From a virus, in IMG/VR virus record IMGVR_UViG_3300021959_000101, positions 1-42,229 of that record: DNA of 42,229 bases, one strand, 5' to 3'. Each line of letters opens with the position of its first letter. The first letter of the stretch is position 1. The notes under the pieces are model-generated. The model did no database searches and was not told the DNA's origin. It saw only the letters and a program-made list of their open reading frames with translations. Shown in pieces: positions 12,483 through 20,128 of this stretch. Both the position numbers and the translations under genes were made by a program.

Positions 12483-12511
12483 ATTATAGTATATTTAGTC
12501 TTATTTGTCAA
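12483..12511 (-). promoter_or_regulatory. Perfect consensus sigma70 promoter
   Basis: Leftward TTGACA (12506-12511), exactly 17 bases, TATAAT (12483-12488). One of the very few perfect matches in the window. The UGA stop of the 84-aa gene (12508-12510) is inside the -35 box. Predicted start of transcription is near 12476. Confidence 0.85.
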
Positions 12512-12762
12512 GTATTAATTTTATTTTTATTAATTTTTCTGCACTCTCTTAATAAGTCTTTTATTTTAAACCAACTCTGATCAGGTGGAAATAATTTTTT
12601 ATTTGTATCAGAATCATGTGCTCTATATAGATCATCTACATATTCTTCTACCTTAACTAACTTAATTAACATTAATTCTTTTGCAGTTAATTGTTCATAT
12701 AATTCTTCATCAGTTGCGAACATACTAACTTTATCACTAAGAGGTTTGATTGTTGCATCCAT
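12508..12762 (-). CDS. Small helical protein of unknown function
   Basis: 84 aa, charged helices (TDEELYEQLTAKELMLIKLV, WFKIKDLLRECRKIN). Starts within the stop of the 65-aa gene (TAATG at 12762). Its stop codon lies in the -35 box of the ncRNA promoter. No family recognised. Confidence 0.7.
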   Translation of the reverse strand: MDATIKPLSDKVSMFATDEELYEQLTAKELMLIKLVKVEEYVDDLYRAHDSDTNKKLFPPDQSWFKIKDLLRECRKINKNKINT

Positions 12763-12959
12763 TATGCTACCCCCTTTGCTTGCTTGAGACGCTTGGCTTG
12801 AATCTCTTTGAGTCGCCTGTCTGCCTCTCTTTGTTGGGCGAAGATGCTATCCTCGACAATAGAACCATAGTTGGCAAATTTACTCATGCCCACATATGAC
12901 CCTCTTTTTACATTATTCATAATTGAAGTTGCTCTTGCACATTTAGCTATATTACCCAT
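12762..12959 (-). CDS. Small basic protein of unknown function
   Basis: 65 aa with a basic helical C-terminus (QQREADRRLKEIQAKRLKQA). One of the few genes here with a full Shine-Dalgarno sequence, AAGGAGG, nine bases before the ATG, and a promoter set back by a leader (TTGACA, 17, TAGACT). No family recognised. Confidence 0.75.
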   Translation of the reverse strand: MGNIAKCARATSIMNNVKRGSYVGMSKFANYGSIVEDSIFAQQREADRRLKEIQAKRLKQAKGVA

Positions 12960-13117
12960 AATTTTTTCCTCCTTGTTTGATTGTTATGCTATAAGTCTAG
13001 TTGGTTGTCTTCGTTTTGTCAAGAAAAAAGATTAAGGAGTGTTCAATGCAGGTGATGACTTACCTCGTCCCGCCTCATCGACGGACTCTATGCCTCCAAA
13101 TAAATTAATAAAATTTT

Positions 13118-13459
13118 TTATTTAATCTTATCCTCACTTTCTTGTATAAATGCTTTTATATTTGATAAATTTTCGTTTGCAATTTGCTTATCTTGTAGCA
13201 TATCATTTATATAGTATTGATTATTAAAAATATTTCGTACATTCTGCCCATTATTTGTTATTTGATTTATATCATTTTGTACTTTATTTATTACTTCCTC
13301 GGCTATATTTATTGCGTCATCCCGAAGCATCTTGTCGCCCGTATTCGGGTTGACTAACTCGGAGTCGGCACTCAGTTCCGCCCGCATCTTTTTTATTTCT
13401 GATCTAATATTTAATATTGTATCAAGTTTATTATTTATCTCTTTTGCTATTGTTGTCAT
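13118..13459 (-). CDS. Coiled-coil protein of unknown function
   Basis: 113 aa: IAKEINNKLDTILNIRSEIK, a middle VNPNTGDKMLRDDAIN, then Asn/Gln-rich helices. The start at 13459 follows from the promoter TTGACT, 17, TATACT with 7 bases to this ATG; the frame extends upstream to 13495 only through the promoter. Coiled-coil propensity is high; no family recognised. Confidence 0.7.
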   Translation of the reverse strand: MTTIAKEINNKLDTILNIRSEIKKMRAELSADSELVNPNTGDKMLRDDAINIAEEVINKVQNDINQITNNGQNVRNIFNNQYYINDMLQDKQIANENLSNIKAFIQESEDKIK

Positions 13460-13535
13460 GTATATAAGTATAGTATAGAATATAAAACAAGTCAAGTATT
13501 AATTATATTTTTCTTTATTTTATAAAATTTTTTAT

Positions 13536-13760
13536 TCAATCTTCCTGCACAGGGTAATTCTCTGTTGGATTAAAGAAGGGAAATAGGATAATCAGATTCG
13601 ACCCCTCAAAGCTCGCAAACGCTCTTATTTGCGGCTCGCCTGTTATTTGGGGCTGATCTATCCATCCGACATCATTTATTTGCTCCTGCATCATTATTTC
13701 GGGGAATGTGAAGTCTATATGGTGCTGAAGGTAACTAACACTATTATCTTTCTCGCTCAT
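13536..13760 (-). CDS. Small protein of unknown function
   Basis: 74 aa from MSEKDNSVSYLQHHIDFTFP. The promoter is perfect, TTGACA (13794-13799), 17, TATAAT (13771-13776), but the first ATG (13769) starts only one base after the -10 box and would lie upstream of the transcript, so the ATG at 13760 is preferred. Beta-rich with an aromatic C-terminus. No family recognised. Confidence 0.65.
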   Translation of the reverse strand: MSEKDNSVSYLQHHIDFTFPEIMMQEQINDVGWIDQPQITGEPQIRAFASFEGSNLIILFPFFNPTENYPVQED

Positions 13761-13769
13761 CAATACCAT

Positions 13770-14339
13770 AATTATAATTTAAAGTCTTATTTGTGTCAAG
13801 TGCATTTTTATTTCGCCCGAATTCAACAAAAAATTTAGTATAATTAATTATTATATTTTATTCTATTTTTTTTCATCTTATTTCGCTTTATTTCATTCAA
13901 ACTTTTATTTAACTAAAACGCAAAAATGTATAAAAAAATTTATTAAATTAAGTCGGCTATCTTTCATATTATTATTTGCAATTATTTGATTAAAATTTAT
14001 TTGTAGTTTGTTCATTATACTTTATTATTTTTCTTATTAAGTTATTTGGCTATATCAAAAAAAATTTAGTTTATTTGTTTCTATTATTTTTGACGCAATT
14101 TACAATATTTTAACTTAACTTATATTTTTATATATTTAAGTCGCGTACCACGCTTACCCACTTTCCCCCACTTCAACCCACTTGCTCTTTATTTTAATCT
14201 AAACCTTTATTAATCAATTATTTAAGTAAAATTCGTTTATCTTTTTATTGTATATATTTGCTATTATGATCTAGTATATAAGTATATAGTTTATTAATAT
14301 GGATGGGTAAAGGGATTATATTGTTAATTGTATTTGAAA
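13770..14339. other. AT-rich gene-poor gap, possible replication origin region
   Basis: 570 bases without a convincing gene, one of the most AT-rich parts of the window. The only GC-richer patch is at about 14141-14186 and contains the 10-base iterons. The TTGTATATATTTGCTATTATG stretch near 14250 recalls the tandem repeat at 11705. AT-rich unwinding sequence plus iterons would suit an origin, but no initiator gene is adjacent. Confidence 0.4.
14157..14183. repeat. Three CCCACTT iterons with 10-base period
   Basis: CCCACTT begins at 14157, 14167 and 14177, exactly one helical turn apart, so a bound protein would contact the same DNA face three times. It stands alone in the AT-rich gap. Confidence 0.65.
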
Positions 14340-14519
14340 TTATTTGGAATTATCAGAAGTATCTTGCTTTATGATATTTAAGAACTCTTCCATTGTGATC
14401 GCTTCAGCTTCTTGTTTCGCTTGACCTATTGATTGGAGAATGCAACCCTCAATAATAGAATAACCTTCAGTATGCCCCGAAACTTCCATCTCGTTTTTAC
14501 TCTTATTTGCTTCCGACAT
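14340..14519 (-). CDS. Small acidic protein of unknown function
   Basis: 59 aa from MSEANKSKNEMEVSGHTEGY, with a helical IGQAKQEAEAITMEEFLNII. A second ATG two codons upstream is possible. The start lies inside the last codons of the lipoprotein gene (17-base overlap), so it is likely cotranslated with it. No family recognised. Confidence 0.65.
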   Translation of the reverse strand: MSEANKSKNEMEVSGHTEGYSIIEGCILQSIGQAKQEAEAITMEEFLNIIKQDTSDNSK

Positions 14520-14871
14520 ATACATTTTCCTTGTCTATTTGTTTTAGTAATTTTGTAATAAAATTTTTATCTCTTTTATTGAACATATCGTACTCAACCC
14601 AAAACTCTGCCATGTCTCCTTTTCTTCGCAATAAAAAATCTTGTCTATCATGCGATATATCTATAATAAAAGCCTGTTTGTAAACTAAGACTCCTGTTGG
14701 AGTATTGATTAACCAAGGTTGAGTTGGATTGGTTGTTAATTCTGATATGTGAGAATAAAGTATATCATCCCCATCGAAGACTCCCCCTACGGAAACCATA
14801 GAGGGAGTCAAGCAACCCGATAGCATTAACAATAACGATAGGAAAGAAAATTCTTTAAATTTTTTTTTCAA
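14503..14871 (-). CDS. Small lipoprotein
   Basis: 122 aa with a lipoprotein signal: basic MKKKFKEF, hydrophobic SFLSLLLML, lipobox LSGC with C20. The mature part is beta-rich. It should be lipidated and anchored in the host membrane. The start codon is TTG, immediately after the stop of rIIB (14872-14874), so it is translated with rIIB. A phage lipoprotein expressed with rII genes suggests a role in exclusion or superinfection immunity, which is inference. Confidence 0.7.
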   Translation of the reverse strand: MKKKFKEFSFLSLLLMLSGCLTPSMVSVGGVFDGDDILYSHISELTTNPTQPWLINTPTGVLVYKQAFIIDISHDRQDFLLRRKGDMAEFWVEYDMFNKRDKNFITKLLKQIDKENVYVGSK

Positions 14872-15999
14872 TTAAGAGTTCCTCACGACTCTCTTGAGGC
14901 TAACAGGAACATTTTGCCCGACATCTGATTCATGAATTTCATAATCATCCATTACATCAATTATCTCTATAATATCCGCACAAGTCAGTCTTTGGTCTTT
15001 GCAGAACCTTAAATCAGCAATATTTTTAATTAAAACTTTTTCTCCATTCAATAATTTATTACTAATATATGAACTAACTTTAAATAGAAGATCATCTTCA
15101 TTATCCATTTCATCGTCTTCCCATTCACTTTGATCGACAAAATCAGATTCATCATCGCAATCATAATCACAATCTTCATCATCGCAACAATCGTCATTTG
15201 ACCCATAAATAGGCTTATTAGCCTCGTAGACAGGTTTATTTAACTCTTTACGAGTGTCGGTAATATCAGAGATCACATTGTACTTAGATACCCTAAGTTT
15301 CTGAAAATCACAATCAGTTGGTACAGATACTGCATCAGCAGGATCAAACTCAACAACAAGCAATCTACCATTCTCTCCTGCCCAATTATTAGCATAATCG
15401 TATGAACCAACATGAAGACCAAAAGAACAATGATTATCCTTATTGTCATCTACGCATCTACGAGCAACTTCGATAGTAGCACCAACTTCATTGAGAATTT
15501 GGTGACGATCATTGGTTTTGCCTTGCAATACGATTGTATCAGCATTGCCTGTTGAACTCCAAAAGTCTTTCTGAACACCTTTGTAGCCCAAGACCTTGCC
15601 TTCGGGAGTGTTTGGTAATGACTTGTAACTCATGAAAGAATACAACTCATTCGCTGAATTTGCACTTGGATTTGACTGCAAGCGAGTAATAAAGTTTGTA
15701 AGAGGAGCAGAATCCCTCATCCCTGCACGAAGCATTTCGAGTAATTTTTCAACAACAACACCATGCAAGCGATGTCCTTTGTAGAAAACAACTTCATCTC
15801 TGACTTCAATATCGCCCTCAACAAAGTTCTCAACTGCCTTGGCAATATCAAGCAAATCTCCAAGATCATCATATCTTGCTTCTAAGATTGCTTGCTTGGC
15901 AAGTTTAAAGTTTACATGATCTTTACGCAAGGTATATGGTTTACCTTCCCAAAAGATAGTGAGTGAATTTTCTGTGAGTTGATATGGTACTTGATTCAT
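14872..15999 (-). CDS. rIIB: rIIB-like protein
   Basis: 375 aa. Matches the T4 rIIB layout: LTIFWEGKPYTL near the N-terminus, AVENFVEGDIEVRDEVVFYK (55-74), a helical LLEMLRAGM, FMSYKSLPNTPEGKVLGYKG (122-141), then CSFGLHVGSYDYAN (191-204) and LLVVEFDPADAVSVPTDC with KLRVSKYNVISD. In T4, rIIB acts with rIIA at the host membrane in lysis timing and against RexAB exclusion. Here a Cys/Asp-rich insert (269-285) and an extra C-terminal region of about 90 aa extend it. Its own promoter TTGACA (16056-16061), 17, TAGTAT (16033-16038) and an AAAAAGGAAAA ribosome site give it a normal leader. Confidence 0.85.
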   Translation of the reverse strand: MNQVPYQLTENSLTIFWEGKPYTLRKDHVNFKLAKQAILEARYDDLGDLLDIAKAVENFVEGDIEVRDEVVFYKGHRLHGVVVEKLLEMLRAGMRDSAPLTNFITRLQSNPSANSANELYSFMSYKSLPNTPEGKVLGYKGVQKDFWSSTGNADTIVLQGKTNDRHQILNEVGATIEVARRCVDDNKDNHCSFGLHVGSYDYANNWAGENGRLLVVEFDPADAVSVPTDCDFQKLRVSKYNVISDITDTRKELNKPVYEANKPIYGSNDDCCDDEDCDYDCDDESDFVDQSEWEDDEMDNEDDLLFKVSSYISNKLLNGEKVLIKNIADLRFCKDQRLTCADIIEIIDVMDDYEIHESDVGQNVPVSLKRVVRNS

Positions 16000-16032
16000 A
16001 ATTTTTTCCTTTTTGAATTGTTAATATATATA

Positions 16033-16061
16033 ATACTAATTAAATTTACAGATATTGTCAA
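16033..16061 (-). promoter_or_regulatory. Promoter for rIIB
   Basis: Leftward TTGACA (16056-16061), 17 bases, TAGTAT (16033-16038), with about 33 bases of leader containing AAAAAGGAAAA. Placed between the rIIA terminator and rIIB, so rIIB can be expressed separately. Confidence 0.7.
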
Positions 16062-16069
16062 GTTTTTTT

Positions 16070-16110
16070 CTTAAAATAAATGGGGAAGAGGCATTTAAGC
16101 CCCAACCCCA
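16070..16110 (-). terminator. Probable terminator overlapping the end of rIIA
   Basis: Leftward TGGGGTTGGGGC (complement of 16099-16110) pairs with GCCTCTTCCCCA (16081-16092), ten of twelve positions with two central mismatches, followed by TTTATTTTAAG. The hairpin includes the rIIA stop codon. Confidence 0.55.
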
Positions 16111-18383
16111 TCACACAAGGAAATATATTCTAAGATAGTTTGATTAGTTACATTCTTGTCATTATCTTGCTTTAGATTTACCCAAGAATTAATATGATTT
16201 GCGACAATTTTAAGTAAAGGATAATTTTTATTAAGTAATTTAAAGTCTTGCATAACTGATTCTGCATCGACTTTCGTATCTAATACATCATCTAACCATG
16301 CTTGATCGCCTAGACTAACTACATTGATTGCAACATTAAATTTACGATCACTTGTAGACTCTTCCATAAAAAGCTTCCAATTTTCTGCACAACGAGCAAA
16401 TAAATGATTGTCATCGAGCGTAGAAATATCAAATGTATTATTAGTAAACAATTGACCATAATTCCAACGATATTCACTGAAGTTATTATTAGAAGATTTT
16501 TGGAATTGAATTACATTGTATGCTGATTGACATTCTTTCTTGTTTTTGCGAATGATGTTTTTGCAATAGTCAAGATAAAAATCAAAGAATGATACCCATG
16601 TACTTTTGTCTAATTTCTTTACATCACCTGCACGAACACCGAATAATTGAAGATTTTTTTCGTCTGAATTATCTTCAGCTTTTTGGCGAATACCTCTAGC
16701 GATTTTGTAAACTCTGTCAAGATCATAAGATTCACTATCAACTTTGTAGTTCTTGATTGGAACATAAATGATTTTACCATTGACAGAACCTTCAACTTCA
16801 TTTAGCTCAAGTGAATTGATTGGTTCGTTGACATTTTGCCAATAATCTGCATTACGACTACCATATCCTTTATCAGTCCTCATCTTGAATAATGGAATAG
16901 AAGCACGACTTGTACCCGAAACTTTATTGCGAACAATTTTTTCTTTATCTACTTGAGAAGAATATCTCTTATGTTTTGCGTCAACAAGATCGAATTGCCA
17001 ATTATCATAAACTTCTGCTTTACCACATTCGCTAGTAGGATGAACAATATAAACACCTTTAAGGTCGGGCAAATCATTCATCAAAGTGCGAACTCTAAGA
17101 TTGTTACCATGAGAAGAATCAATGTCTTGCATCATTATAAGATAATTGTCTTGACAATAAATGCGATTTGTTTTAGTAGCTCTTACCTTGAAACCATTGC
17201 GAGAATCTTTATCTTCAATTTTCTCGTAATCAGTAATCAAAAGATCGTCTTGAAGTTGATAATCTCTTTGAAATGTATAATCTGTAATTTTGATGCCATT
17301 CCACTCGAAGCTATTCTCGAATACTCCTCTTACTTGATAAGGTAAAGCATTAATAACTAGAGCATAGTTTCTCTTTGCATCCCACAAATCTTCACTATCG
17401 GCAAGTTTTTCTTTTGCAATAGTTTGAATATCTTGACTGACTTTGTAAAGAATCGCACAAATTTCTTTTTGAGTTGCTTTGTTGTATTCTAGCGACTCAC
17501 GACTATGATGCAATCTTACTGAACCAAGAGGCACACGAAAGTAAAAATTACTTTGTTGTAAAAGTTGTTGAACTATTCTGCGAGAACTTTCATTGGACAC
17601 AAAATTTTCTACATTTATTGCCTTTGGATCAATAGGATAAGCAACTCTACCCATAAGAACATGAGAGTAATAATTATAACCATATCCCCGATTCTCGTCT
17701 TCCGCAAAGAACCATTCATCAGTTTTACTTGATAAAACTTTTGTAGGAGTTTGTATAAAGTCTTCTTCAACTCCGAGAAATTTTGGCATATCAGAGTTAG
17801 AAAAGAAACGAAAGAAATTTTGCACAACATTTCTAAACTCTTTGCGATCATCTTCTGCGACTGCAACTTCAATACTTAAACCTGTTGGTTTATTGCTTGG
17901 TTCTTCAAACAACTTTGTGATTTTGGTATCGTCATTCTCATCGACAAATACATTGTAAGAAGTTTTTGTTCCATTATGAAAAGAAACGCAAGTAAAGTTG
18001 TCACCATAAGAAAGTGGAGCAAATTTACCGATACCGAAAGCACCGATATAATTGTTAGATGTACGCTTAGTTGACTTGCCATACTTAGAGTAAAGACCGA
18101 AAACATCTTCTTGGCTAAGTCCACCCCCGAAATCACGAACTGAAAATGTCGGATTCATTGCAGTTGGCAACTTAATTTCGATTGGGCGATTTACTCCTGC
18201 TTCAGTATTGGCATCGAGTGCGTTAGCACTAATCTCACGAACGACTGCAAGACGAGTATTGGAGTAATTGTTGCGAAGAAGAGATGCAACATAACGCATA
18301 TCTTCGGCATCAATCGTGCAATTTACTTGCTCGAAATCGTGAGAACTTACTACTTCTTTAGATTTGTTTTGTGTGATAATCAT
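16095..18383 (-). CDS. rIIA: rIIA-like protein (GHKL ATPase)
   Basis: 762 aa, close to T4 rIIA (725 aa). The GHKL ATP-binding motifs are clear: N-box REISANALDA with E50, N54 and D57; DFGGGLS (84-90); and the lid GAFGIGKFAPLSYGDNF (114-130). In T4, rIIA is membrane-associated and works with rIIB in the rapid-lysis phenotype and against host Rex exclusion. Promoter TTGACA (18440-18445), 17, TAGTAT (18417-18422); a 33-base leader with AAGGAAAAAA before the ATG. Unlike T4, a hairpin separates rIIA from rIIB. Confidence 0.9.
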   Translation of the reverse strand: MIITQNKSKEVVSSHDFEQVNCTIDAEDMRYVASLLRNNYSNTRLAVVREISANALDANTEAGVNRPIEIKLPTAMNPTFSVRDFGGGLSQEDVFGLYSKYGKSTKRTSNNYIGAFGIGKFAPLSYGDNFTCVSFHNGTKTSYNVFVDENDDTKITKLFEEPSNKPTGLSIEVAVAEDDRKEFRNVVQNFFRFFSNSDMPKFLGVEEDFIQTPTKVLSSKTDEWFFAEDENRGYGYNYYSHVLMGRVAYPIDPKAINVENFVSNESSRRIVQQLLQQSNFYFRVPLGSVRLHHSRESLEYNKATQKEICAILYKVSQDIQTIAKEKLADSEDLWDAKRNYALVINALPYQVRGVFENSFEWNGIKITDYTFQRDYQLQDDLLITDYEKIEDKDSRNGFKVRATKTNRIYCQDNYLIMMQDIDSSHGNNLRVRTLMNDLPDLKGVYIVHPTSECGKAEVYDNWQFDLVDAKHKRYSSQVDKEKIVRNKVSGTSRASIPLFKMRTDKGYGSRNADYWQNVNEPINSLELNEVEGSVNGKIIYVPIKNYKVDSESYDLDRVYKIARGIRQKAEDNSDEKNLQLFGVRAGDVKKLDKSTWVSFFDFYLDYCKNIIRKNKKECQSAYNVIQFQKSSNNNFSEYRWNYGQLFTNNTFDISTLDDNHLFARCAENWKLFMEESTSDRKFNVAINVVSLGDQAWLDDVLDTKVDAESVMQDFKLLNKNYPLLKIVANHINSWVNLKQDNDKNVTNQTILEYISLCDGVGA

Positions 18384-18416
18384 TTTTTTCCTTGTGTTAA
18401 ATTAAACTATGATAAA

Positions 18417-18445
18417 ATACTAGAGTATGTCGATTGAGATGTCAA
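18417..18445 (-). promoter_or_regulatory. Promoter for rIIA
   Basis: Leftward TTGACA (18440-18445), 17 bases, TAGTAT (18417-18422). The start codon is 33 bases downstream, with a Shine-Dalgarno AAGGA, in contrast to the leaderless genes around it. Confidence 0.75.
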
Positions 18446-18453
18446 CACTTTTT

Positions 18454-18597
18454 TTAAGAAAGTTCATTCGCCACTCTAAGCAACTGATTTAAGTAACCAA
18501 TTTCTAGTATGTGCATTTGCTCTTCCTTTTGTGTGGTGATTGGATAATTATTAATCTCTAAAATTTTTTGTTCAATTAATTCTATTACTTCTTTCAT
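18454..18597 (-). CDS. Small helical protein (47 aa)
   Basis: Reads MKEVIELIEQKILEINNYPI, then TTQKEEQMHILEIGYLNQLL and RVANELS. Two charged helices. It starts six bases after the 76-aa gene and ends eight bases before the rIIA promoter. No family recognised. Confidence 0.65.
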   Translation of the reverse strand: MKEVIELIEQKILEINNYPITTQKEEQMHILEIGYLNQLLRVANELS

Positions 18598-18603
18598 AAT
18601 GTA

Positions 18604-18834
18604 TTATTTACTTCCTCCATTTATATTTTCTAAATTATTTTCTCTAGCTTGCCTTCTCATTGCTACAACAAGTTCTTCATCGACTAATCTATGTATATTT
18701 GTGGTATCTTCTATTGCAGTACCAAAATACAAATCAATAAGATCGGCAATTTGATCTACGCACTCATAAAAGCGATATTGATCTCCACCATTTTGTGGAA
18801 CATTAAAAGTAATTTTCTCCGTAATGTAATTCAT
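18604..18834 (-). CDS. Small protein of unknown function
   Basis: 76 aa from MNYITEKITFNVPQNGGDQY, with an acidic ADLIDLYFGTAIEDTTN. The ATG at 18834 is preferred: the promoter TTGACA (18865-18870), 17, TATGTT (18842-18847) ends seven bases before it, and the earlier ATG overlaps the -10 box. An inverted repeat in the promoter (18843-18867) suggests regulation. No family recognised. Confidence 0.7.
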   Translation of the reverse strand: MNYITEKITFNVPQNGGDQYRFYECVDQIADLIDLYFGTAIEDTTNIHRLVDEELVVAMRRQARENNLENINGGSK

Positions 18835-18842
18835 ATTAATAA

Positions 18843-18867
18843 ACATAGAGTATGTTACTCTCTATGT
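18843..18867. promoter_or_regulatory. Inverted repeat inside a promoter, possible operator
   Basis: ACATAGAGTA and its complement TACTCTCTATGT (two extra bases in one arm) flank TGT, spanning from the -10 box through the spacer into the -35 box. Most other promoters in the window lack such symmetry. Confidence 0.45.
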
Positions 18868-18876
18868 CAAGAAAAA

Positions 18877-19686
18877 TTAATTCAATGCAATGTCAAAATC
18901 GCAATTTATTTTACCCGAAGTTGCACTCGCACTTACTTTATTAAAAATAATATCAGTTTTAGGTTGTAAAACAATAGGGAAAGTCAATTGGTTGGATGTC
19001 GGAGAAACATCGCTAAAACTTGTAACACTACGAGTCCTAAACACTTTTCCATACTCTCTAGTTTTTAAATGCACGACTGCACTTAATGAATTTGATGAAG
19101 AAACATTGTGTGCAGATATATTAAACTTCACTAATTTTCCTGTGTAATTAGCGGGTATCGTATAAACGCACATTAAGGTTTGATTATTATTTGATAAAAT
19201 TTTTGCGTAAGTATTAACCCCATCACTACTTTTAATTGAGACATCTCCTACAAAATCGCTAGAACTATTATTATAAGCTCTAAAAACTCTAGTCCATGTG
19301 CTTGGTATATTTACATCACTTGTGCCCGAAAGAGTAATTTCTTGAAATTGTTGTTCAAAATTTTCATCCAATCCCATAACTATAACAGACTGATTATCCG
19401 TTCCGTTAGAAGAGTTGATTATTAATGATTCACCACTACTACTAGGGAATACATATTCTGTTACTCCATCCCATATAGTTTGAATTGTTGACTTATCTGT
19501 GATTTGAGGTAAAGCACCGAACTTGTTCACACTTTCTTTTGCTTGACCGATAGCTAAGTCATGTTGACTTTCGGGTTTAGGAGTCCAATGTAAATTTAAA
19601 GTATCCCATACATAATTAAATCCTAGAGAACTATTTCTCGCAGGAGCGATAGGTAAAGAAGATGGAAAATTTGGATCATTACTCAT
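18877..19686 (-). CDS. Probable virion structural protein
   Basis: 269 aa, almost entirely beta-strand in character and Ser/Thr/Asn-rich, without transmembrane segments. The series QTIWDGVTEYVFPSS, SGESLIINSSNGTDNQSVIV, MGLDENFEQQFQEITLSGTS and WTRVFRAYNNSSSDFVGDVS follows a pattern I know from marine phage virion proteins (a jelly-roll-like unit with 'GLD..y...tv.L.G' and 'RVFRA.N......GDV.i'). The N-terminus has a short NYVWDTLNLHWTPK segment. It stands alone among early genes, read from a promoter TCGACA, 17, TAAATA directly before the ATG. A decoration or tail-fibre-related role is inference. Confidence 0.6.
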   Translation of the reverse strand: MSNDPNFPSSLPIAPARNSSLGFNYVWDTLNLHWTPKPESQHDLAIGQAKESVNKFGALPQITDKSTIQTIWDGVTEYVFPSSSGESLIINSSNGTDNQSVIVMGLDENFEQQFQEITLSGTSDVNIPSTWTRVFRAYNNSSSDFVGDVSIKSSDGVNTYAKILSNNNQTLMCVYTIPANYTGKLVKFNISAHNVSSSNSLSAVVHLKTREYGKVFRTRSVTSFSDVSPTSNQLTFPIVLQPKTDIIFNKVSASATSGKINCDFDIALN

Positions 19687-19761
19687 ATATTTAATTACAC
19701 TAATAAGTTATGTCGATATTTTTCTTTTTTATAAACACATAGTTGTTAATATGTTGATGCT

Positions 19762-19977
19762 CTAAACAGGTTTATTCCATGTCTCAACAATTAAATTCAT
19801 TTGCTCTGATAAAGTTGTATCTTCACTAATTGGCTTAAGATGAACACTAATCTTATCTTCGTAATCAGTATCATCAGTTGGTAAAAAGTGAAGCGTTGAC
19901 ATTTCTCCATCGAGAATAGCTTGAATATCGCTTGGAGTTAAACCTATTTCTACATTATATTCTTTAGCAATATTCAT
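19762..19977 (-). CDS. Small acidic protein of unknown function
   Basis: 71 aa. EYNVEIGLTPSDIQAILDGE then STLHFLPTDDTDYEDKISVH. Begins inside the 3' end of the 54-aa gene (14-base overlap), so they are cotranslated. Downstream is the promoter of the virion-type protein gene. No family recognised. Confidence 0.7.
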   Translation of the reverse strand: MNIAKEYNVEIGLTPSDIQAILDGEMSTLHFLPTDDTDYEDKISVHLKPISEDTTLSEQMNLIVETWNKPV

Positions 19978-20128
19978 TTAAATAAATTCCTTCTGTAATT
20001 AATTCATCTTCTGTAAACTCCATTGGCTCTTCCCACTCTTCATCATGCAAGAAATAAGTTCCTGTGTAGGAATCGTACCAAAATTTTTCTTCAATAGTAT
20101 TATCTTCGTATATATAATTAATGTTCAT
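19964..20128 (-). CDS. Small very acidic protein (54 aa)
   Basis: Reads MNINYIYEDNTIEEKFWYDS, then YTGTYFLHDEEWEEPMEFTE and DELITEGIYLNEYC. Strongly acidic with many aromatics, a composition seen in DNA-mimic proteins, though nothing more specific is claimed. Promoter TTGACA, 17, TAGATT with 6 bases to ATG; the -35 box includes the stop of the upstream gene. Confidence 0.65.
   Translation of the reverse strand: MNINYIYEDNTIEEKFWYDSYTGTYFLHDEEWEEPMEFTEDELITEGIYLNEYC

Noticed and set aside
12195-12518. Rightward 107-codon frame across the candidate ncRNA
   Set aside because: No promoter or ribosome site on that strand, composition changes abruptly from polar to a hydrophobic AT-driven tail, and the leftward strand has a clear promoter and terminator around it.
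13020-13110. Leftward coding-like stretch reading NLFGGIESVDEAGRGKSSPA
   Set aside because: It has no start codon after the preceding in-frame stop and would need a non-standard start. It may be a remnant of a lost gene but cannot be supported. A rightward 20-codon frame with an AAGGAG site in the same place is equally unsupported.
13905-14015. Leftward 36-codon frame in the AT-rich gap (MNKLQINFNQIIANNNMKDS)
   Set aside because: Its ATG overlaps a TATAAT and there is no -35 or ribosome site at the right distance; Asn/Lys/Ile-rich frames arise by chance in DNA this AT-rich.
16953-17345. Rightward 130-codon frame inside rIIA
   Set aside because: Antisense shadow of a well-supported GHKL protein gene.
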